In this document: piece by piece, positions 9,890-19,233 of the stretch
Numbering within the stretch: the first letter of the stretch is position 1
Layout: each line of letters opens with the position of its first letter
The notes under the pieces: generated by a model
Told to the model about the DNA's origin: nothing
The model's database searches: none
What the model saw: only the letters and a program-made list of their open reading frames with translations
Program-made: the position numbers and the translations under genes
Source: Planctomyces sp. SH-PL14
GTDB taxonomy: Bacteria; Planctomycetota; Planctomycetia; Planctomycetales; Planctomycetaceae
Length of the DNA stretch: 64,000 bases
NCBI RefSeq assembly: GCF_001610835.1
Contig: NZ_CP011270.1
Coordinates: forward strand, 1,364,001 to 1,428,000
Reading direction: 5' to 3'

Positions 9890-10909
9890 ATGATTGTCGT
9901 ACTCAAGCGCGGCGCCACCGCCGAAATGATCCAGCGGATGATCCGCCGCGTCGAAGATCTGGGGCTCAAGGCCCACGTGATCGAAGGGACCGAGCGGACC
10001 GTCATCGCCGCCGTCGGAGAGAAGCGGGCCGAGACGGTCCGCGAGACGCTCGAGTCCTGCGAGGAGGTCGAGAAGGTCGTCCCGATCCTGGCCTCCTACA
10101 AGGTCGCCAGCAAGGAGACCAAGCCCGAGGCGACGGTCGTCCGGGCGCGGGACCTCGTGATCGGCGGCGGCCACATCGGCGTCATCGCCGGTCCGTGCTC
10201 GGTTGAATCCGAGGCGCAGATTCTGGAATCGGCCAAGCTGGTCAAGGCGGCGGGGGCGACGGGCCTTCGCGGCGGAGCCTTCAAGCCGCGGACGAGCCCT
10301 TACGCCTTCCAGGGGATGAAGGAAGAGGGGCTCAAGCTCCTGGCGGCGGCCCGCGACGCGACGGGGCTGGCGGTGGTGACGGAGGTCATGACGCCGCATC
10401 ACGTCGAGATGGTTGCCAAGTACGCGGACGTCCTCCAGATCGGGGCCCGCAACATGCAGAACTATCATCTGCTGCAGGCGGTCGGCGAGACCCGGACGCC
10501 GGTGCTGCTGAAGCGCGGTCCCTCCGCCACGATCGAAGAGTTTCTGCTGGCCGCCGAGTACATCCTCGACCAGGGGAACAAGGACGTCGTGCTGTGCGAG
10601 CGGGGGATCCGGACGTTCGAGACCCACACGCGGTTCACGCTTCCGCTGGCGACCGTCCCCTACCTGCAGGAGAAGACGCACCTGCCGGTCGTGGTCGACC
10701 CGAGCCACGGAACGGGGATCGCTTCGCTCGTCCTGCCGATGGGCCTGGCCTCCGTCGCCTGCGGGACCGACGGCCTCATCATCGAGATGCATCCCGATCC
10801 GCGGAAGGCGATGAGCGACGCCCAGCAGACGGTCTCGCCCGCGGTCTTCCAGCAGATCATGGAGCAGTCGAAGGTCGTCGCAGCGGCCCTCGGGAAGACT
10901 GTTGGCTGA
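9890..10909 (+). CDS. aroF: 3-deoxy-7-phosphoheptulonate (DAHP) synthase, type I-beta with regulatory N-domain
   Basis: 339 residues. The enzyme condenses phosphoenolpyruvate and erythrose 4-phosphate, the first step of the shikimate pathway. Residues 1-70 form the ferredoxin-like (ACT-like) extension seen in Thermotoga-type enzymes, which mediates aromatic amino acid inhibition. The barrel follows: IAGPCSVES, GATGLRGGAFKPRTSPYAFQG, QIGARNMQN, LLKRG and VVVDPSHGTG all carry family active-site residues (Cys of the PCS motif, Lys/Arg of KPR, His and Asp of DPSHG). No other aromatic genes are adjacent. A hairpin lies in the 5' region. The next gene is convergent, only 25 bases away. Confidence 0.96.
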   Translation: MIVVLKRGATAEMIQRMIRRVEDLGLKAHVIEGTERTVIAAVGEKRAETVRETLESCEEVEKVVPILASYKVASKETKPEATVVRARDLVIGGGHIGVIAGPCSVESEAQILESAKLVKAAGATGLRGGAFKPRTSPYAFQGMKEEGLKLLAAARDATGLAVVTEVMTPHHVEMVAKYADVLQIGARNMQNYHLLQAVGETRTPVLLKRGPSATIEEFLLAAEYILDQGNKDVVLCERGIRTFETHTRFTLPLATVPYLQEKTHLPVVVDPSHGTGIASLVLPMGLASVACGTDGLIIEMHPDPRKAMSDAQQTVSPAVFQQIMEQSKVVAAALGKTVG

Positions 10910-10925
10910 AGGAGTCCCGTACCCT

Positions 10926-10954
10926 CCGCCGTCCTTACGGATCCGGGACGGCGG
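10926..10954. terminator. Hairpin between convergent aroF and transglutaminase genes
   Basis: CCGCCGTCC (10926-10934) pairs perfectly with GGACGGCGG (10946-10954) around an 11-base loop. It covers the junction of the two convergent genes, including the stop codon of the minus-strand gene. There is no T-tract, so bidirectional termination is an inference from position. Confidence 0.5.
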
Positions 10955-13094
10955 GGGACAGGACGGATGGGGCTGCGGCCGGAGGCGTGACGGCGGGAGT
11001 GGCCGTCACGTCCGGCGGTGGCGCCGAGCGCTCAGGCGCGTATCGCGCTGCGGCATAGGTGCGATACCACGCTGCGGCCGGATGAGACGCGCCCGTTGCC
11101 CCGATTGATCTCGTCTCGCCGTCCCCTGTTGTCTCTTTTGCGGTCGTCCCGCTCCAGGTGGCCTCGATCCGTTCGGCGAAGGTCAGTGGAGGTTCCTCGG
11201 GCCGGCGCGGCAGACCGGCCCGCTTCATCCGGCGATCCATCCGGTGGAGCAGCCGGTGCCAGCTCCGCAGGTCGTGCAGAAGAGCTGGGCCGGCTTCGTT
11301 CCGGGGGCGACGGCGTCCCAGCCAGATCAGGAGCACAAGGACTCCTCCCGCCGCGAGCGCCTGGACGACTGGCTTCTGCAGGAGATCGAGTAACAGAGCC
11401 GGCAGCCCCGGGTCCTGGAGGCGGGCCCACAGCGTCTGGAGCGCCTGGGTCAGGCCGATCGAGAGTTCCGAGGCGATGCCGGAGCCGCGGCGGGCCGGGA
11501 CCCCCGAAGAGGGGGTCGACTCGACGATCACCCACCGCCCTTCCTCGTCATCGTAGGCTTCGACCCAGGCATGCGCATCCTTGCTCCGCGCCAGCCAGAG
11601 GCCGCCGAGTTCGTTGCGCTCCACCGCGACGTACCCCGTGACATAACGGGCCGGAACGCCGGCGTGCTTGAGCAGGAGCGCCGTGGCGGCGGCAAAGTAC
11701 TCGCAGTGAGCCGCGGCCTTCGTCGTCAGAAAATGAACGATCGGCTCCTCGTCCGGAGGAATGTCGATCCCGAGCTGGTACTGGTGGTTCCGGTGAAAGT
11801 ACGCCATCACGGCGTTCACCTTCTCCCGGACGGAGCGGGAGCCGGCGAAGATCTCGTCCGCCAGATCCCGGACCCGCGGATCGAGCGGGACGACCAGCTC
11901 CAGCGCGGCGTCGCGCTGGGAATCGGTCGGAACCTCGCGCGGCCGCTCAAGGGGCAGGAGCGCCGCGTACGGTCCCTTGTCCGCCGTGGCGGGCCGGCGG
12001 AGGATGGCGCGGCTCTCGTCCATCGAGAGGTTCGGCTCGTTGATGTAGAGGTAGGCGGTCTCCAGTGGGAGAAACGTGGTGGCGATGTTGTCCGCATCGG
12101 CGCGGAACACCATCTGCCGCCACAGCGGCGCCTCGATCGGGGCGAGCCGGAAGAAGTTGCCCGGGAACGCGGGGCGTCCGGCGTTCCGGGGTCCTCCGAT
12201 CCCGACCGACTGGGTCCCCTGCCCATTGCTCCACCGTCCCGCGTAGGGCGCATAGGACGTGAAGACGCTCCCCCGGAGATACCCGGGGGGGACATCGGAC
12301 TCGACGCGGAGCCGGATCCGTTCGTCGTCTTCCGTCTTCCAGTTGGAGACCTGCGAGAGCGTTCCGGAGTGCTCATACCCCGTGCGGTGCGCCCCCTCCC
12401 CATCCTTCCCCGCCAGGTAGCTCAGAACGAGAGACTCGAGGTCCCGCTCGTAGCGACGGAGTGTGAGCGATCCGGCGGAGGCGGCGATCACGAACGTGGA
12501 GAAGACCGCCGCGGTCAGCAGCAGGCGGGCGACCGACACCTTTCTTCGCTCTCCCCGGACCTGTGGGCGGGGGCGGCGGGAGGTCATGGCGAACAGGGCC
12601 AGGCCGAGGAGGACCAGCAGCGTGAGGATCAGCGAGATCCGTCCCAGCCGGATCCCGTAGATGCGGGCATTGCTGCCGAAGACCGCCGCCATCCCTCCCA
12701 GGACGGCGAAGGTCGCGGGGAGCCGCGCGGCGTACCGCGCCTGGTAGAGCATGACGATCTGCGTCGTAATCAATCCGTAGGCGATGTCGCGCGTCATCTC
12801 GCTGTTGATGTACGACGTCTCGAACGGGTACTCGTCGAAGAACGCCGTGTACTTGATGACGTACAGGACGATGATCGCCACGACCTGCCAGAAGAAGGAG
12901 GCGTCCACCAGCGTCCGCCGGCTGGCCGCCAGGATGCTTCCGAGCGAGAGGACCATCAGTCCGAAGGCGAGATACCACTCTTCCGAGGGGAAGGCGACGA
13001 CCGCCGCTTCGGCGATGACGGCGTAGACCGCGGCCAGCCTCTGCAGGGAGACCGGGGGAACCGTTGCCGATGGAAGAGGGGTGGAGGCAGACAT
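10935..13094 (-). CDS. TgpA-like membrane transglutaminase-domain protein
   Basis: 719 residues. The N-terminal third has about six transmembrane helices (the TgpA/DUF3488-type module). A periplasmic transglutaminase-core domain follows, with the nucleophile Cys in AAAHCEYFAAAT and the His in SKDAHAWVEAYDD. A further transmembrane helix (ALAAGGVLVLLIWLG) and a C-terminal DUF4129-like tail (LTFAERIEATW) complete the usual TgpA order. The third triad position, usually Asp in a VDPTP-like motif, reads VESTP, so Glu replaces Asp. Established knowledge: TgpA-type proteins are inner-membrane proteins with periplasmic transglutaminase or protease-like domains, usually linked to MoxR ATPase and DUF58 genes. 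Those partners are absent here. Confidence 0.88.
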   Translation of the reverse strand: MSASTPLPSATVPPVSLQRLAAVYAVIAEAAVVAFPSEEWYLAFGLMVLSLGSILAASRRTLVDASFFWQVVAIIVLYVIKYTAFFDEYPFETSYINSEMTRDIAYGLITTQIVMLYQARYAARLPATFAVLGGMAAVFGSNARIYGIRLGRISLILTLLVLLGLALFAMTSRRPRPQVRGERRKVSVARLLLTAAVFSTFVIAASAGSLTLRRYERDLESLVLSYLAGKDGEGAHRTGYEHSGTLSQVSNWKTEDDERIRLRVESDVPPGYLRGSVFTSYAPYAGRWSNGQGTQSVGIGGPRNAGRPAFPGNFFRLAPIEAPLWRQMVFRADADNIATTFLPLETAYLYINEPNLSMDESRAILRRPATADKGPYAALLPLERPREVPTDSQRDAALELVVPLDPRVRDLADEIFAGSRSVREKVNAVMAYFHRNHQYQLGIDIPPDEEPIVHFLTTKAAAHCEYFAAATALLLKHAGVPARYVTGYVAVERNELGGLWLARSKDAHAWVEAYDDEEGRWVIVESTPSSGVPARRGSGIASELSIGLTQALQTLWARLQDPGLPALLLDLLQKPVVQALAAGGVLVLLIWLGRRRPRNEAGPALLHDLRSWHRLLHRMDRRMKRAGLPRRPEEPPLTFAERIEATWSGTTAKETTGDGETRSIGATGASHPAAAWYRTYAAARYAPERSAPPPDVTATPAVTPPAAAPSVLSPAVPDP

Positions 13095-13203
13095 GGGAAG
13101 CTCTCACCAGCATCGGTGGAGCAGCCTCGCTCCGCAACCAACATCCCGCATCGCCTGGACCGGCTCTCCGTGAGCGAAGCGGGTCCCCGCCGTGGCGCCC
13201 CGC

Positions 13204-14421
13204 TCACGCCGGCAGCAGCGGCAGGCGAACGACGAACTCCGAGCCACACCCCGGCCCGTCGCTCGCAGCGGCGACCTCGCCGGAATGATGATCGAGAAGC
13301 TGCTTGACGAGCGCCAGTCCGAGCCCCAGTCCGGACCGCCCATCCTCCAGGCTGGCCCGTCCCTGCGTGAACGTCTCGAAGATCCGGGGGAGCAGTTCCG
13401 GCTCGATCCCGATCCCGGTGTCGCGGATGCGGAGTGTCGCCGTCCCGGGGCCGCCGTCGTTCCCGTCCGCGGCGAGGCGGACCGTAACCCGCCCCTGGGG
13501 GTCCGTAAACTTCCGGGCGTTCAGGAGGAGATTCGTCACGACCTGTCGCAGCCGGACCGCGTCCCCTTCGATCCAGACTGGCGCGCCCTCCACATCGCAA
13601 TCGAGAGTCAGCTCCGACTGCTGGAAGACGGCGCGGAGATCCGAGACCGCTTCCCGGACGACCCGCGCGAAGTCGACGCGGTCCCGCTGCAGGTTGAGCT
13701 TCCCCTGCGAAAGCCGCGAGAAGTCGAGCAGGTCGTCGACCAGCCGCATCATCTGATCGACCTGACGGGTCAGGACGTCCCGGCTCCAGCCGATCGTTTC
13801 CGCGTCCGAGGCGAGCGACATCAGGTCGAGCGCCGTCTTGATCGGGCCGAGCGGGTTGCGAAGTTCGTGTCCGAGAACCGCCAGAAACTCGCTCCTGCGG
13901 CGGTCGAGTTCCTTGAGACGCTGTGTCTGATCGCGGAGGGCGTCGGCGGAGAGGCGATGCCGGCCCTCCGTTTCATCGACATAAGCCGAGACGCTGGTCG
14001 CGATGGCATCGTCGAGGGCAACGCCGACCGCCATGAACTCGCGGCTGCTGAGGGGGCGTCCCAGGCAGTCTTCCAGATGATCCAGCAGAATGACCTGGAG
14101 CAGCTGGTAGTCACGGACGACTTCCGGCAGCGACCATCCGGCGTGCCAGCGCTGCTGGCCATGCTCGCGGGCCCAGCGGTCGCGGCTGGAGTCCTCGCGG
14201 CTCTCCGCCAGGGAGCGGCTGAGGTCGTCGAGAAACTGCGGGAGATGGTCGATCAGCTCCGCGTGGTGGATCCGCTCCCGGTCTCCCTGTTCGGCCAGTG
14301 CGCGGTCGGCCCAGCGGGAAATGATGGTTGCCGACTCGCGATGGATGACCTCGGCGAGGAGGTCGTGCCGCTGCGCGCGGACGTAACGTGTGTCGACACT
14401 CATTCGCAACTGCTGCCGCAA
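13204..14421 (-). CDS. Soluble sensor histidine kinase with RsbRD-type N-terminal domain
   Basis: 405 residues with no membrane segment. Residues 1-165 form a helical RsbRD-like sensor domain (WADRALAEQGDRERIHHAEL, GWSLPEVVRDYQLLQ). The HisKA dimerisation domain carries the phospho-acceptor His in LAVLGHELRNPLGPIK. The ATPase domain has the N box NLLLNARKF, G1 box RIRDTGIGIEPE, F box IFETF and G2 box SGLGLGLALVKQLL. All kinase motifs are intact. No response regulator is adjacent; the only one in the window is at 51114, so the partner is unknown. It lies 110 bases upstream of the transglutaminase gene start and is read in the same direction. Confidence 0.92.
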   Translation of the reverse strand: MRQQLRMSVDTRYVRAQRHDLLAEVIHRESATIISRWADRALAEQGDRERIHHAELIDHLPQFLDDLSRSLAESREDSSRDRWAREHGQQRWHAGWSLPEVVRDYQLLQVILLDHLEDCLGRPLSSREFMAVGVALDDAIATSVSAYVDETEGRHRLSADALRDQTQRLKELDRRRSEFLAVLGHELRNPLGPIKTALDLMSLASDAETIGWSRDVLTRQVDQMMRLVDDLLDFSRLSQGKLNLQRDRVDFARVVREAVSDLRAVFQQSELTLDCDVEGAPVWIEGDAVRLRQVVTNLLLNARKFTDPQGRVTVRLAADGNDGGPGTATLRIRDTGIGIEPELLPRIFETFTQGRASLEDGRSGLGLGLALVKQLLDHHSGEVAAASDGPGCGSEFVVRLPLLPA

Positions 14422-14587
14422 GGCGGGGGGAGAAGAGAAGCGCTCGCGGCGGATTCTACCAACTTCCCATCCCCTTGTCGCGAAGCCCGGGTGACCGCGG
14501 CCCTCATCCCTGGGAAAAGAGGAGCCTCGGCCAGGGAAAAGTCGAGGAACGGGCCCTCGTGGCAGCGTGGCTCAGGAGCGGTCCGGG

Positions 14588-15103
14588 TCACGCATTCGCG
14601 GCCGACAGGATCCGAACCATGTGGTGTTCGTCGTGCAGAACGCCGTCGACCAGCATAAAGCCTCGCTCAGTGCCGAACGCCCGGAAGCCCAGCGATTCGT
14701 AGAGAGCGAGGGCCCCGCCGTTTGCCGCGTTGACGCCGAGATTGATCTGCCGCAGCCCCGGCCAGCGTTCCGCTTCCTCGATCGCCCGGGTCATGAGTTC
14801 GCGGGCCACGCCCCGGCGGCGGTGGCTGGGGGTCACATAGACACCCCACAGAAAGGCCTTGTGAGCCAGCTTGCGCTTGGGCTCACGGCGGAGTCCGACC
14901 ACTCCGGCCAGATCGTCCGCGACGAACGCCCCCAGAACCACCTGGTCCGGACCGGGACTGAGCCGCTCTGCGACCTCGGCCAGGGTGAGGGACCGTTCTT
15001 CCTCGAAGCTCGACGCGAACGACGCCGGGGAGTCGCGGAGTCCCTCCAGCCGCAGTCTCCGGTACGTCTCGGCGTCATCGGGATGGAGCGGGCGAATCAG
15101 CAT
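14588..15103 (-). CDS. GNAT family N-acetyltransferase
   Basis: 171 residues from the ATG at 15103 (MLIRPLHPDDAETYRRLR); an in-frame start six codons upstream is possible. The beta-4/alpha-3 acetyl-CoA motif reads GVYVTPSHRRRGVARELM, with the Q/RXXGXG/A phosphopantetheine loop as RRRGVA. The C-terminal NGGALALYESLGFRAFGTE strand-helix is typical of the family. The substrate cannot be told: both protein Nα-acetylation and small-molecule acetylation are possible. It stands alone between the histidine kinase and a plus-strand adenylate-forming enzyme. Confidence 0.9.
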   Translation of the reverse strand: MLIRPLHPDDAETYRRLRLEGLRDSPASFASSFEEERSLTLAEVAERLSPGPDQVVLGAFVADDLAGVVGLRREPKRKLAHKAFLWGVYVTPSHRRRGVARELMTRAIEEAERWPGLRQINLGVNAANGGALALYESLGFRAFGTERGFMLVDGVLHDEHHMVRILSAANA

Positions 15104-15408
15104 GGCGGGTTCCTTCGGCACGTGGCGGGGGCGGGGGAGGGGGAGGGACGGGACCGCGGGGACGGTGGCGGGAAGACACCAGGGAGGCTGCCGGGTTCGC
15201 CTGCGGCCGGGCGCGGGCAGGCGCGACGAGCCGGCCCTTCAATCCCTTGCGAAGACCGCCAGAAACGATTCGAGTATGATTCTTCCCTTTCCGCACCTGC
15301 CTGCGGAGATCGGTCCTTCCGGCAGAGGCCTGGCCGTCGTCGGAGGGCCGGCACGGCGGGGAGGAAAGCGTCGCCGGCCCGCCCTGTTGATCCCACCCGA
15401 GGTTTTCC

Positions 15409-16503
15409 GTGAGTTCTCTCGACCAGTTGATCGCTGACAAGAAGGCCGCCCTCGACAAGCACACCGTCGAGACCGTGCAGCTCCACTTCCACCCCGAACT
15501 GGGCGCTCCCTACTGGCTCGAGAAGGCGAAGACTCTCAAGTTCAACCCGCTCAAGGAAGTCAACTCCTTCGACGACCTGAAGAAGTTCCCCCTCTTCGAT
15601 GACGAGGACCTCCGCGGCGGGCCGGTGACGCGGATGCTCCCGATGAAGTGGAAGGACGAGCCGAAGTACGTCTTCGAGACCGGCGGAACAACCGGGATTC
15701 CCAAGTCCCGCTGCGTCGTCCGCGACCACTGGATCGATTACGAGCAGTTCTCCCACACGATCCCGGACGCCGCCTTCCCCCGAGGGGCGAACTGGCTGAT
15801 GCTCGGTCCTTCGGGACCGCGGCGGCTGCGGCTGGCGATCGAGCACCTCTGCCAGTTCCGCGGCGGGATCTGCTTCTGCGTCGATCTCGATCCGCGGTGG
15901 GTCGTGAAGGTCCTCAAGAAGGGGGACGTCAACCACGCCAAGGGCTACGCCGACCACGTCATCGATCAGGCGATGACGATCCTCTCGGCCGGCCACAACA
16001 TCCAGTGCGCGTTCGCCACGCCGAAGCTCCTCGAAGCCCTCGCCCTGCGGCTGATCGACAAGGGATCGAGCCTTGAAGAGGCGGGGATCAAGGGGGTCTT
16101 CTGCGGCGGCACCGAAATGACCTCACAGTGGATGCGGTTCGCCAAGGAAGAGCTCCTCGGCGAGAACGTCTACATCACGCCGACCTACGGCAACACGCTG
16201 ATGGGCCTGGCCTGCGGCAAGGACGTTTCGCCCGAGGAGAACTACAAGATCAGCTACTACGCTCCGCAGCCCCGCGCGGCGGTCGAGGTGGTCGACTTCA
16301 AGGACTACAACCAGGTCGTCCCCTACGGCGGCACGGGCCGCGTGAAGCTCTACACGCTCACCGAAGAGCTGTTCATCCCCGGCTTCATGGAGCGGGATGA
16401 AGGAGAGCGGGAGAAGCCCTACGAGAAGTTCCCGTGGGACGGCATCAGCGGCACCCGCCCGTTCCACGAGTTCGCCAAGACGACGGTCGTCGGAGTGTAC
16501 TAA
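15409..16503 (+). CDS. Adenylate-forming (AMP-binding) family protein, PaaK/EhpF-like
   Basis: 364 residues with a GTG start preceded by GAGG eight bases upstream. The P-loop motif FETGGTTGIPKSR is the ATP-binding signature of acyl-CoA synthetases and phenylacetate-CoA ligases. The later TPTYGNTLMGLA corresponds to the A5-like motif, and KLYTLTEELFIPGF to the core that contacts AMP. The protein is shorter than PaaK (about 430) and seems to lack most of the mobile C-terminal domain, as in EhpF-like adenylating enzymes. The carboxylic acid substrate is unknown, and whether CoA is the acceptor is unclear. It forms a single-gene transcript ending in a strong hairpin. Confidence 0.8.
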   Translation: MSSLDQLIADKKAALDKHTVETVQLHFHPELGAPYWLEKAKTLKFNPLKEVNSFDDLKKFPLFDDEDLRGGPVTRMLPMKWKDEPKYVFETGGTTGIPKSRCVVRDHWIDYEQFSHTIPDAAFPRGANWLMLGPSGPRRLRLAIEHLCQFRGGICFCVDLDPRWVVKVLKKGDVNHAKGYADHVIDQAMTILSAGHNIQCAFATPKLLEALALRLIDKGSSLEEAGIKGVFCGGTEMTSQWMRFAKEELLGENVYITPTYGNTLMGLACGKDVSPEENYKISYYAPQPRAAVEVVDFKDYNQVVPYGGTGRVKLYTLTEELFIPGFMERDEGEREKPYEKFPWDGISGTRPFHEFAKTTVVGVY

Positions 16504-16526
16504 CAGCACGGACCAGCCGAGTGGCC

Positions 16527-16555
16527 AAAGACGCCGGGACATCCCCGGCGTCTTT
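16527..16555. terminator. Bidirectional rho-independent terminator
   Basis: AAAGACGCCGGG (16527-16538) pairs with CCCGGCGTCTTT (16544-16555), a 12-base perfect stem with a five-base loop. A runs on the left and T runs on the right make it usable from both strands. It lies 24 bases after the adenylate-forming gene and in front of the minus-strand kinase stop at 16694. Confidence 0.85.
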
Positions 16556-16693
16556 CGTTTCACCGTCGCTCACTGGGCAAAACCCGCCGGGCCGGCCTTT
16601 CCATCCCGTGCTCCCGTGGCATCCATGTCCACGACGGAACTGTCCGGCCGACCCGGGGGTTTTCACTCGCTGCCGACTCGGTCGGCCGGTCCG

Positions 16694-17968
16694 TTATCCG
16701 AGGAAGACCTTGAGCGTCAGGGCCGCCCCCGCGGCCACGGTCAGGAACTGCAGCAGATGCGTCGCGATCACAGTGGCCATGCGGGGTCGGTAAAACGCGG
16801 CACAGTTCCGGTCGCTCCGCCGCCACTCCGGATCGCGCGTTGAACAGGCCAGGAGCCGCGGGTCCCGCCCACGGCGGCGGTCGCTGCGGGCCTCGTCACG
16901 CAGGTCCATCCGACAGCGGGCGAGGCGGTCGGCGACCTCCCGCGCCGTCTGAGGCCGGTCCGCCGGCCACTTCTGATGGAGATCGGAGATCAGCCTCGCC
17001 AGCGCATCCGGAACGTCCGCGCGGTGGCTGTGAATCGGAGCGGCCGGTTCGTCGGCGACCCGCTTCAGGACGGCGGCGGCGGTCGGCGCGGCAAACGGCG
17101 GGTGGCCGCTGCAGAGGGCGTACAGCACGCTCCCCAGGCTGAAGAGGTCTACGCGCTGGTCGAGCGCATCGCCGCGGACCTGCTCGGGGGACATGTAGAG
17201 CGGCGTCCCCAGGATGATTCCGCTCTGCGTCAGGCTCGTGTCGTCGACCGCCCGCGCGAGGCCGAAGTCCGTGATCCGGGCCCGTCGCTCCCCCTGATGC
17301 TCCACGAGGATGTTGGCCGGTTTGACGTCGCGGTGGATGACCCCCTTGGCATGGGCCGCGGCGAGGCCGGTGGCCATCTGGTGTCCGTACCGGAGGACGT
17401 CGTGGATCGGGAGCGGACCCGATTCCTCGAGCATGTCCTGCAGCGTCCGGCCGGGAACGAACTCCATGACCAGGTAGGGGTACGGGTTCTCGCCGACGCC
17501 ATGGATCCCGACGATGTGCGGATGTCGGACCGCCGCCGCCGTCCGGGCCTCGCGGACGAACCGCCGTCGCGACGGGCAGTCCGGGGGGAGGTCCGGGTTC
17601 AGGACCTTGATCGCCACGTAGCGGCGGAGAGGCGTGTCGAACGCCTTGAGGACGACCCCGAAGGCGCCCCGCCCGAGAACTCCCATGACCTCAAAGTGTG
17701 CGAGACGTCCCAGGGAATTCTCGAGGCGTCCGGGGGCGAGCCGATCCAGGAGCCGGGTGACGCGGTCCTGCGAACAGTCATCCGGCGAAACGCCCCCCCA
17801 GACCGCCGGCAGCGCGGAGAGCCCGCCGGGTTGAGGCCGCCGCATGTGTCCCGAGGTCGCGAGCGTGCTGACGCCGCCGGACAGGGCGTGGTCCGTATCC
17901 GGGATGGGAAGGAACGAGCCGCATACCGGCCCGTCCAGCGTTGAATACTCCATCGCTTTCGGGGACAT
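16694..17968 (-). CDS. Hanks-type Ser/Thr protein kinase with C-terminal membrane anchor
   Basis: 424 residues. The kinase domain spans roughly residues 85-355: glycine loop LGRGAFGVVLK, ATP-binding Lys in RYVAIKVL, catalytic loop HRDVKPANIL, DFGLAR for magnesium binding, and GTPLYMSPEQVRG for the activation segment end. All catalytic residues are present. About 85 N-terminal residues have no recognised domain. The C-terminal IATHLLQFLTVAAGAALTLK is a single membrane helix, so the kinase domain should face the cytoplasm. Such kinases are abundant in planctomycetes; targets are not predictable from sequence. There is no adjacent phosphatase or partner gene. Confidence 0.94.
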   Translation of the reverse strand: MSPKAMEYSTLDGPVCGSFLPIPDTDHALSGGVSTLATSGHMRRPQPGGLSALPAVWGGVSPDDCSQDRVTRLLDRLAPGRLENSLGRLAHFEVMGVLGRGAFGVVLKAFDTPLRRYVAIKVLNPDLPPDCPSRRRFVREARTAAAVRHPHIVGIHGVGENPYPYLVMEFVPGRTLQDMLEESGPLPIHDVLRYGHQMATGLAAAHAKGVIHRDVKPANILVEHQGERRARITDFGLARAVDDTSLTQSGIILGTPLYMSPEQVRGDALDQRVDLFSLGSVLYALCSGHPPFAAPTAAAVLKRVADEPAAPIHSHRADVPDALARLISDLHQKWPADRPQTAREVADRLARCRMDLRDEARSDRRRGRDPRLLACSTRDPEWRRSDRNCAAFYRPRMATVIATHLLQFLTVAAGAALTLKVFLG

Positions 17969-18275
17969 GGGAACTTCTCCAGCTTAGAAGTCCATAGGGG
18001 AACCAGTCCGGCAGCGCGTGCGCTGCCTGGACGGAAGGGACGCCATGGGCGGAACCTCTCCGCAGTGCGGACGGTCCGCGCGCTCGTTTGCCCGACTTCC
18101 CGCGTAAACTCCGTCAGTCCTCAATCAACTCCGTGGGCACGGATGTCGGTCACGTCGACCGCCCGAAACTGCCCTCCACGAGTGATATACGTCGCCGTTG
18201 AGCGAACCTTAACGGAGCGTCCAATTCGTAAGGTTCGGCGGTTCGTCTCTTGCGGGAGCCGCGAGGCTGGCCAAG
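17969..18275. other. Non-coding gap of about 300 bases
   Basis: This lies between the kinase start and the stop codon of the spherulin-4-like gene. No supported coding frame, no strong hairpin and no repeat copy was seen. It must contain the kinase promoter, but no confident -35/-10 pair could be named. Confidence 0.4.
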
Positions 18276-19130
18276 TCAGCGGGCCAGCTCTTCGCACATC
18301 GCTTCCATGTGGCGGGAGAGCGTGTCCCAGGGGTTTTCCTCCCCCTCTCGTCCTGGCCGATAGGGATCCTCTGTGACGTAGACCCAGCGGGCGTAGCGGC
18401 GGACGACGTGAAGCGAGTTCTTGTCGAACCGCGTCGTCGAGTGCACGAGCACCGCCCGCGTCCATGGCGGAAAATCGCCGTAGCCGCCGGGGCGGTCCCC
18501 CTGAATCCTCCGTTCCTCGGGCCACGTTTCGCCTTCATGGACGACGAAGCAGTCCGCGGCTTCGGCGGCAAAGAACCGGCCGGGGGTGTCCGTTCCGGGA
18601 TTGGCGACGATGGGCCAGAACCCGGACCGCTCGCCGGCTTCCTTCAGGGAGAGCTGGAAATCGACCGCGGCGTCGCGGTCCTCGTAGTTCATCTCGTCGA
18701 AGAACAGGCCGTGGACGCGGGGGTAGAACGCGACCCAGCGTTCGATGTCCTCCTGGATCTCTTCGGCGGGGCGCTTGGCGTAGTCCGTCGAGACGTAGCC
18801 GATGACGGTGCATCCGGCGCCGATGAGGCGGTCGATGGCCCGTGTGTAGTTGGGGTCGACGCGGGTGCCGGGCCCCGAGGCGGGGTTGACGATGACGCGG
18901 AACGGAACAGTCTCGTAGCGGCGTTTGAGGTCGATGAGGCGGTTGTAGGCCGGGTGGGTCTCGATGTCTGCGGGGTAGATGTACAGCGGGATCAGGAGGC
19001 CGGTCCGCTGCTGGGCGGCGGATTCGAACTGGCGGTTCCGCAGTCGGCGGGCGGCGGCGGTTCCTTCTTCCTGGGCGGGCAGCGTGAGGGGAAAGAGGAG
19101 GGCGAGCAGCAGCCACACGGATCGGAACAT
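18276..19130 (-). CDS. Secreted spherulation-specific family 4 (spherulin-4-like) protein
   Basis: 284 residues from the ATG at 19130, chosen because it gives a clean signal peptide (FRSVWLLLALLFPLTLPAQ). The mature part resembles the spherulin 4 TIM-barrel family: LIPLYIYP near the start, then VIVNPASGPG, GAGCTVIGYVSTDYAKR, VHGLFFDEM and VHEGETW. In this family the NPxSGPG and FFDE motifs line a glycosidase-like pocket, and some relatives act on glycans, but the reaction is not settled. It is probably periplasmic or extracellular. A copy of the 320-base foldback repeat lies about 100 bases upstream of its start. Confidence 0.82.
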   Translation of the reverse strand: MFRSVWLLLALLFPLTLPAQEEGTAAARRLRNRQFESAAQQRTGLLIPLYIYPADIETHPAYNRLIDLKRRYETVPFRVIVNPASGPGTRVDPNYTRAIDRLIGAGCTVIGYVSTDYAKRPAEEIQEDIERWVAFYPRVHGLFFDEMNYEDRDAAVDFQLSLKEAGERSGFWPIVANPGTDTPGRFFAAEAADCFVVHEGETWPEERRIQGDRPGGYGDFPPWTRAVLVHSTTRFDKNSLHVVRRYARWVYVTEDPYRPGREGEENPWDTLSRHMEAMCEELAR

Positions 19131-19233
19131 CGTCACGGAGCAACTCCAGGAGATCGCGGACACCTGAGCGTCATGAGATCGTAGTCGACGGCGGGAGCGA
19201 GGACGACCAGTTGGGACGGTCTCGTCGAACGCC

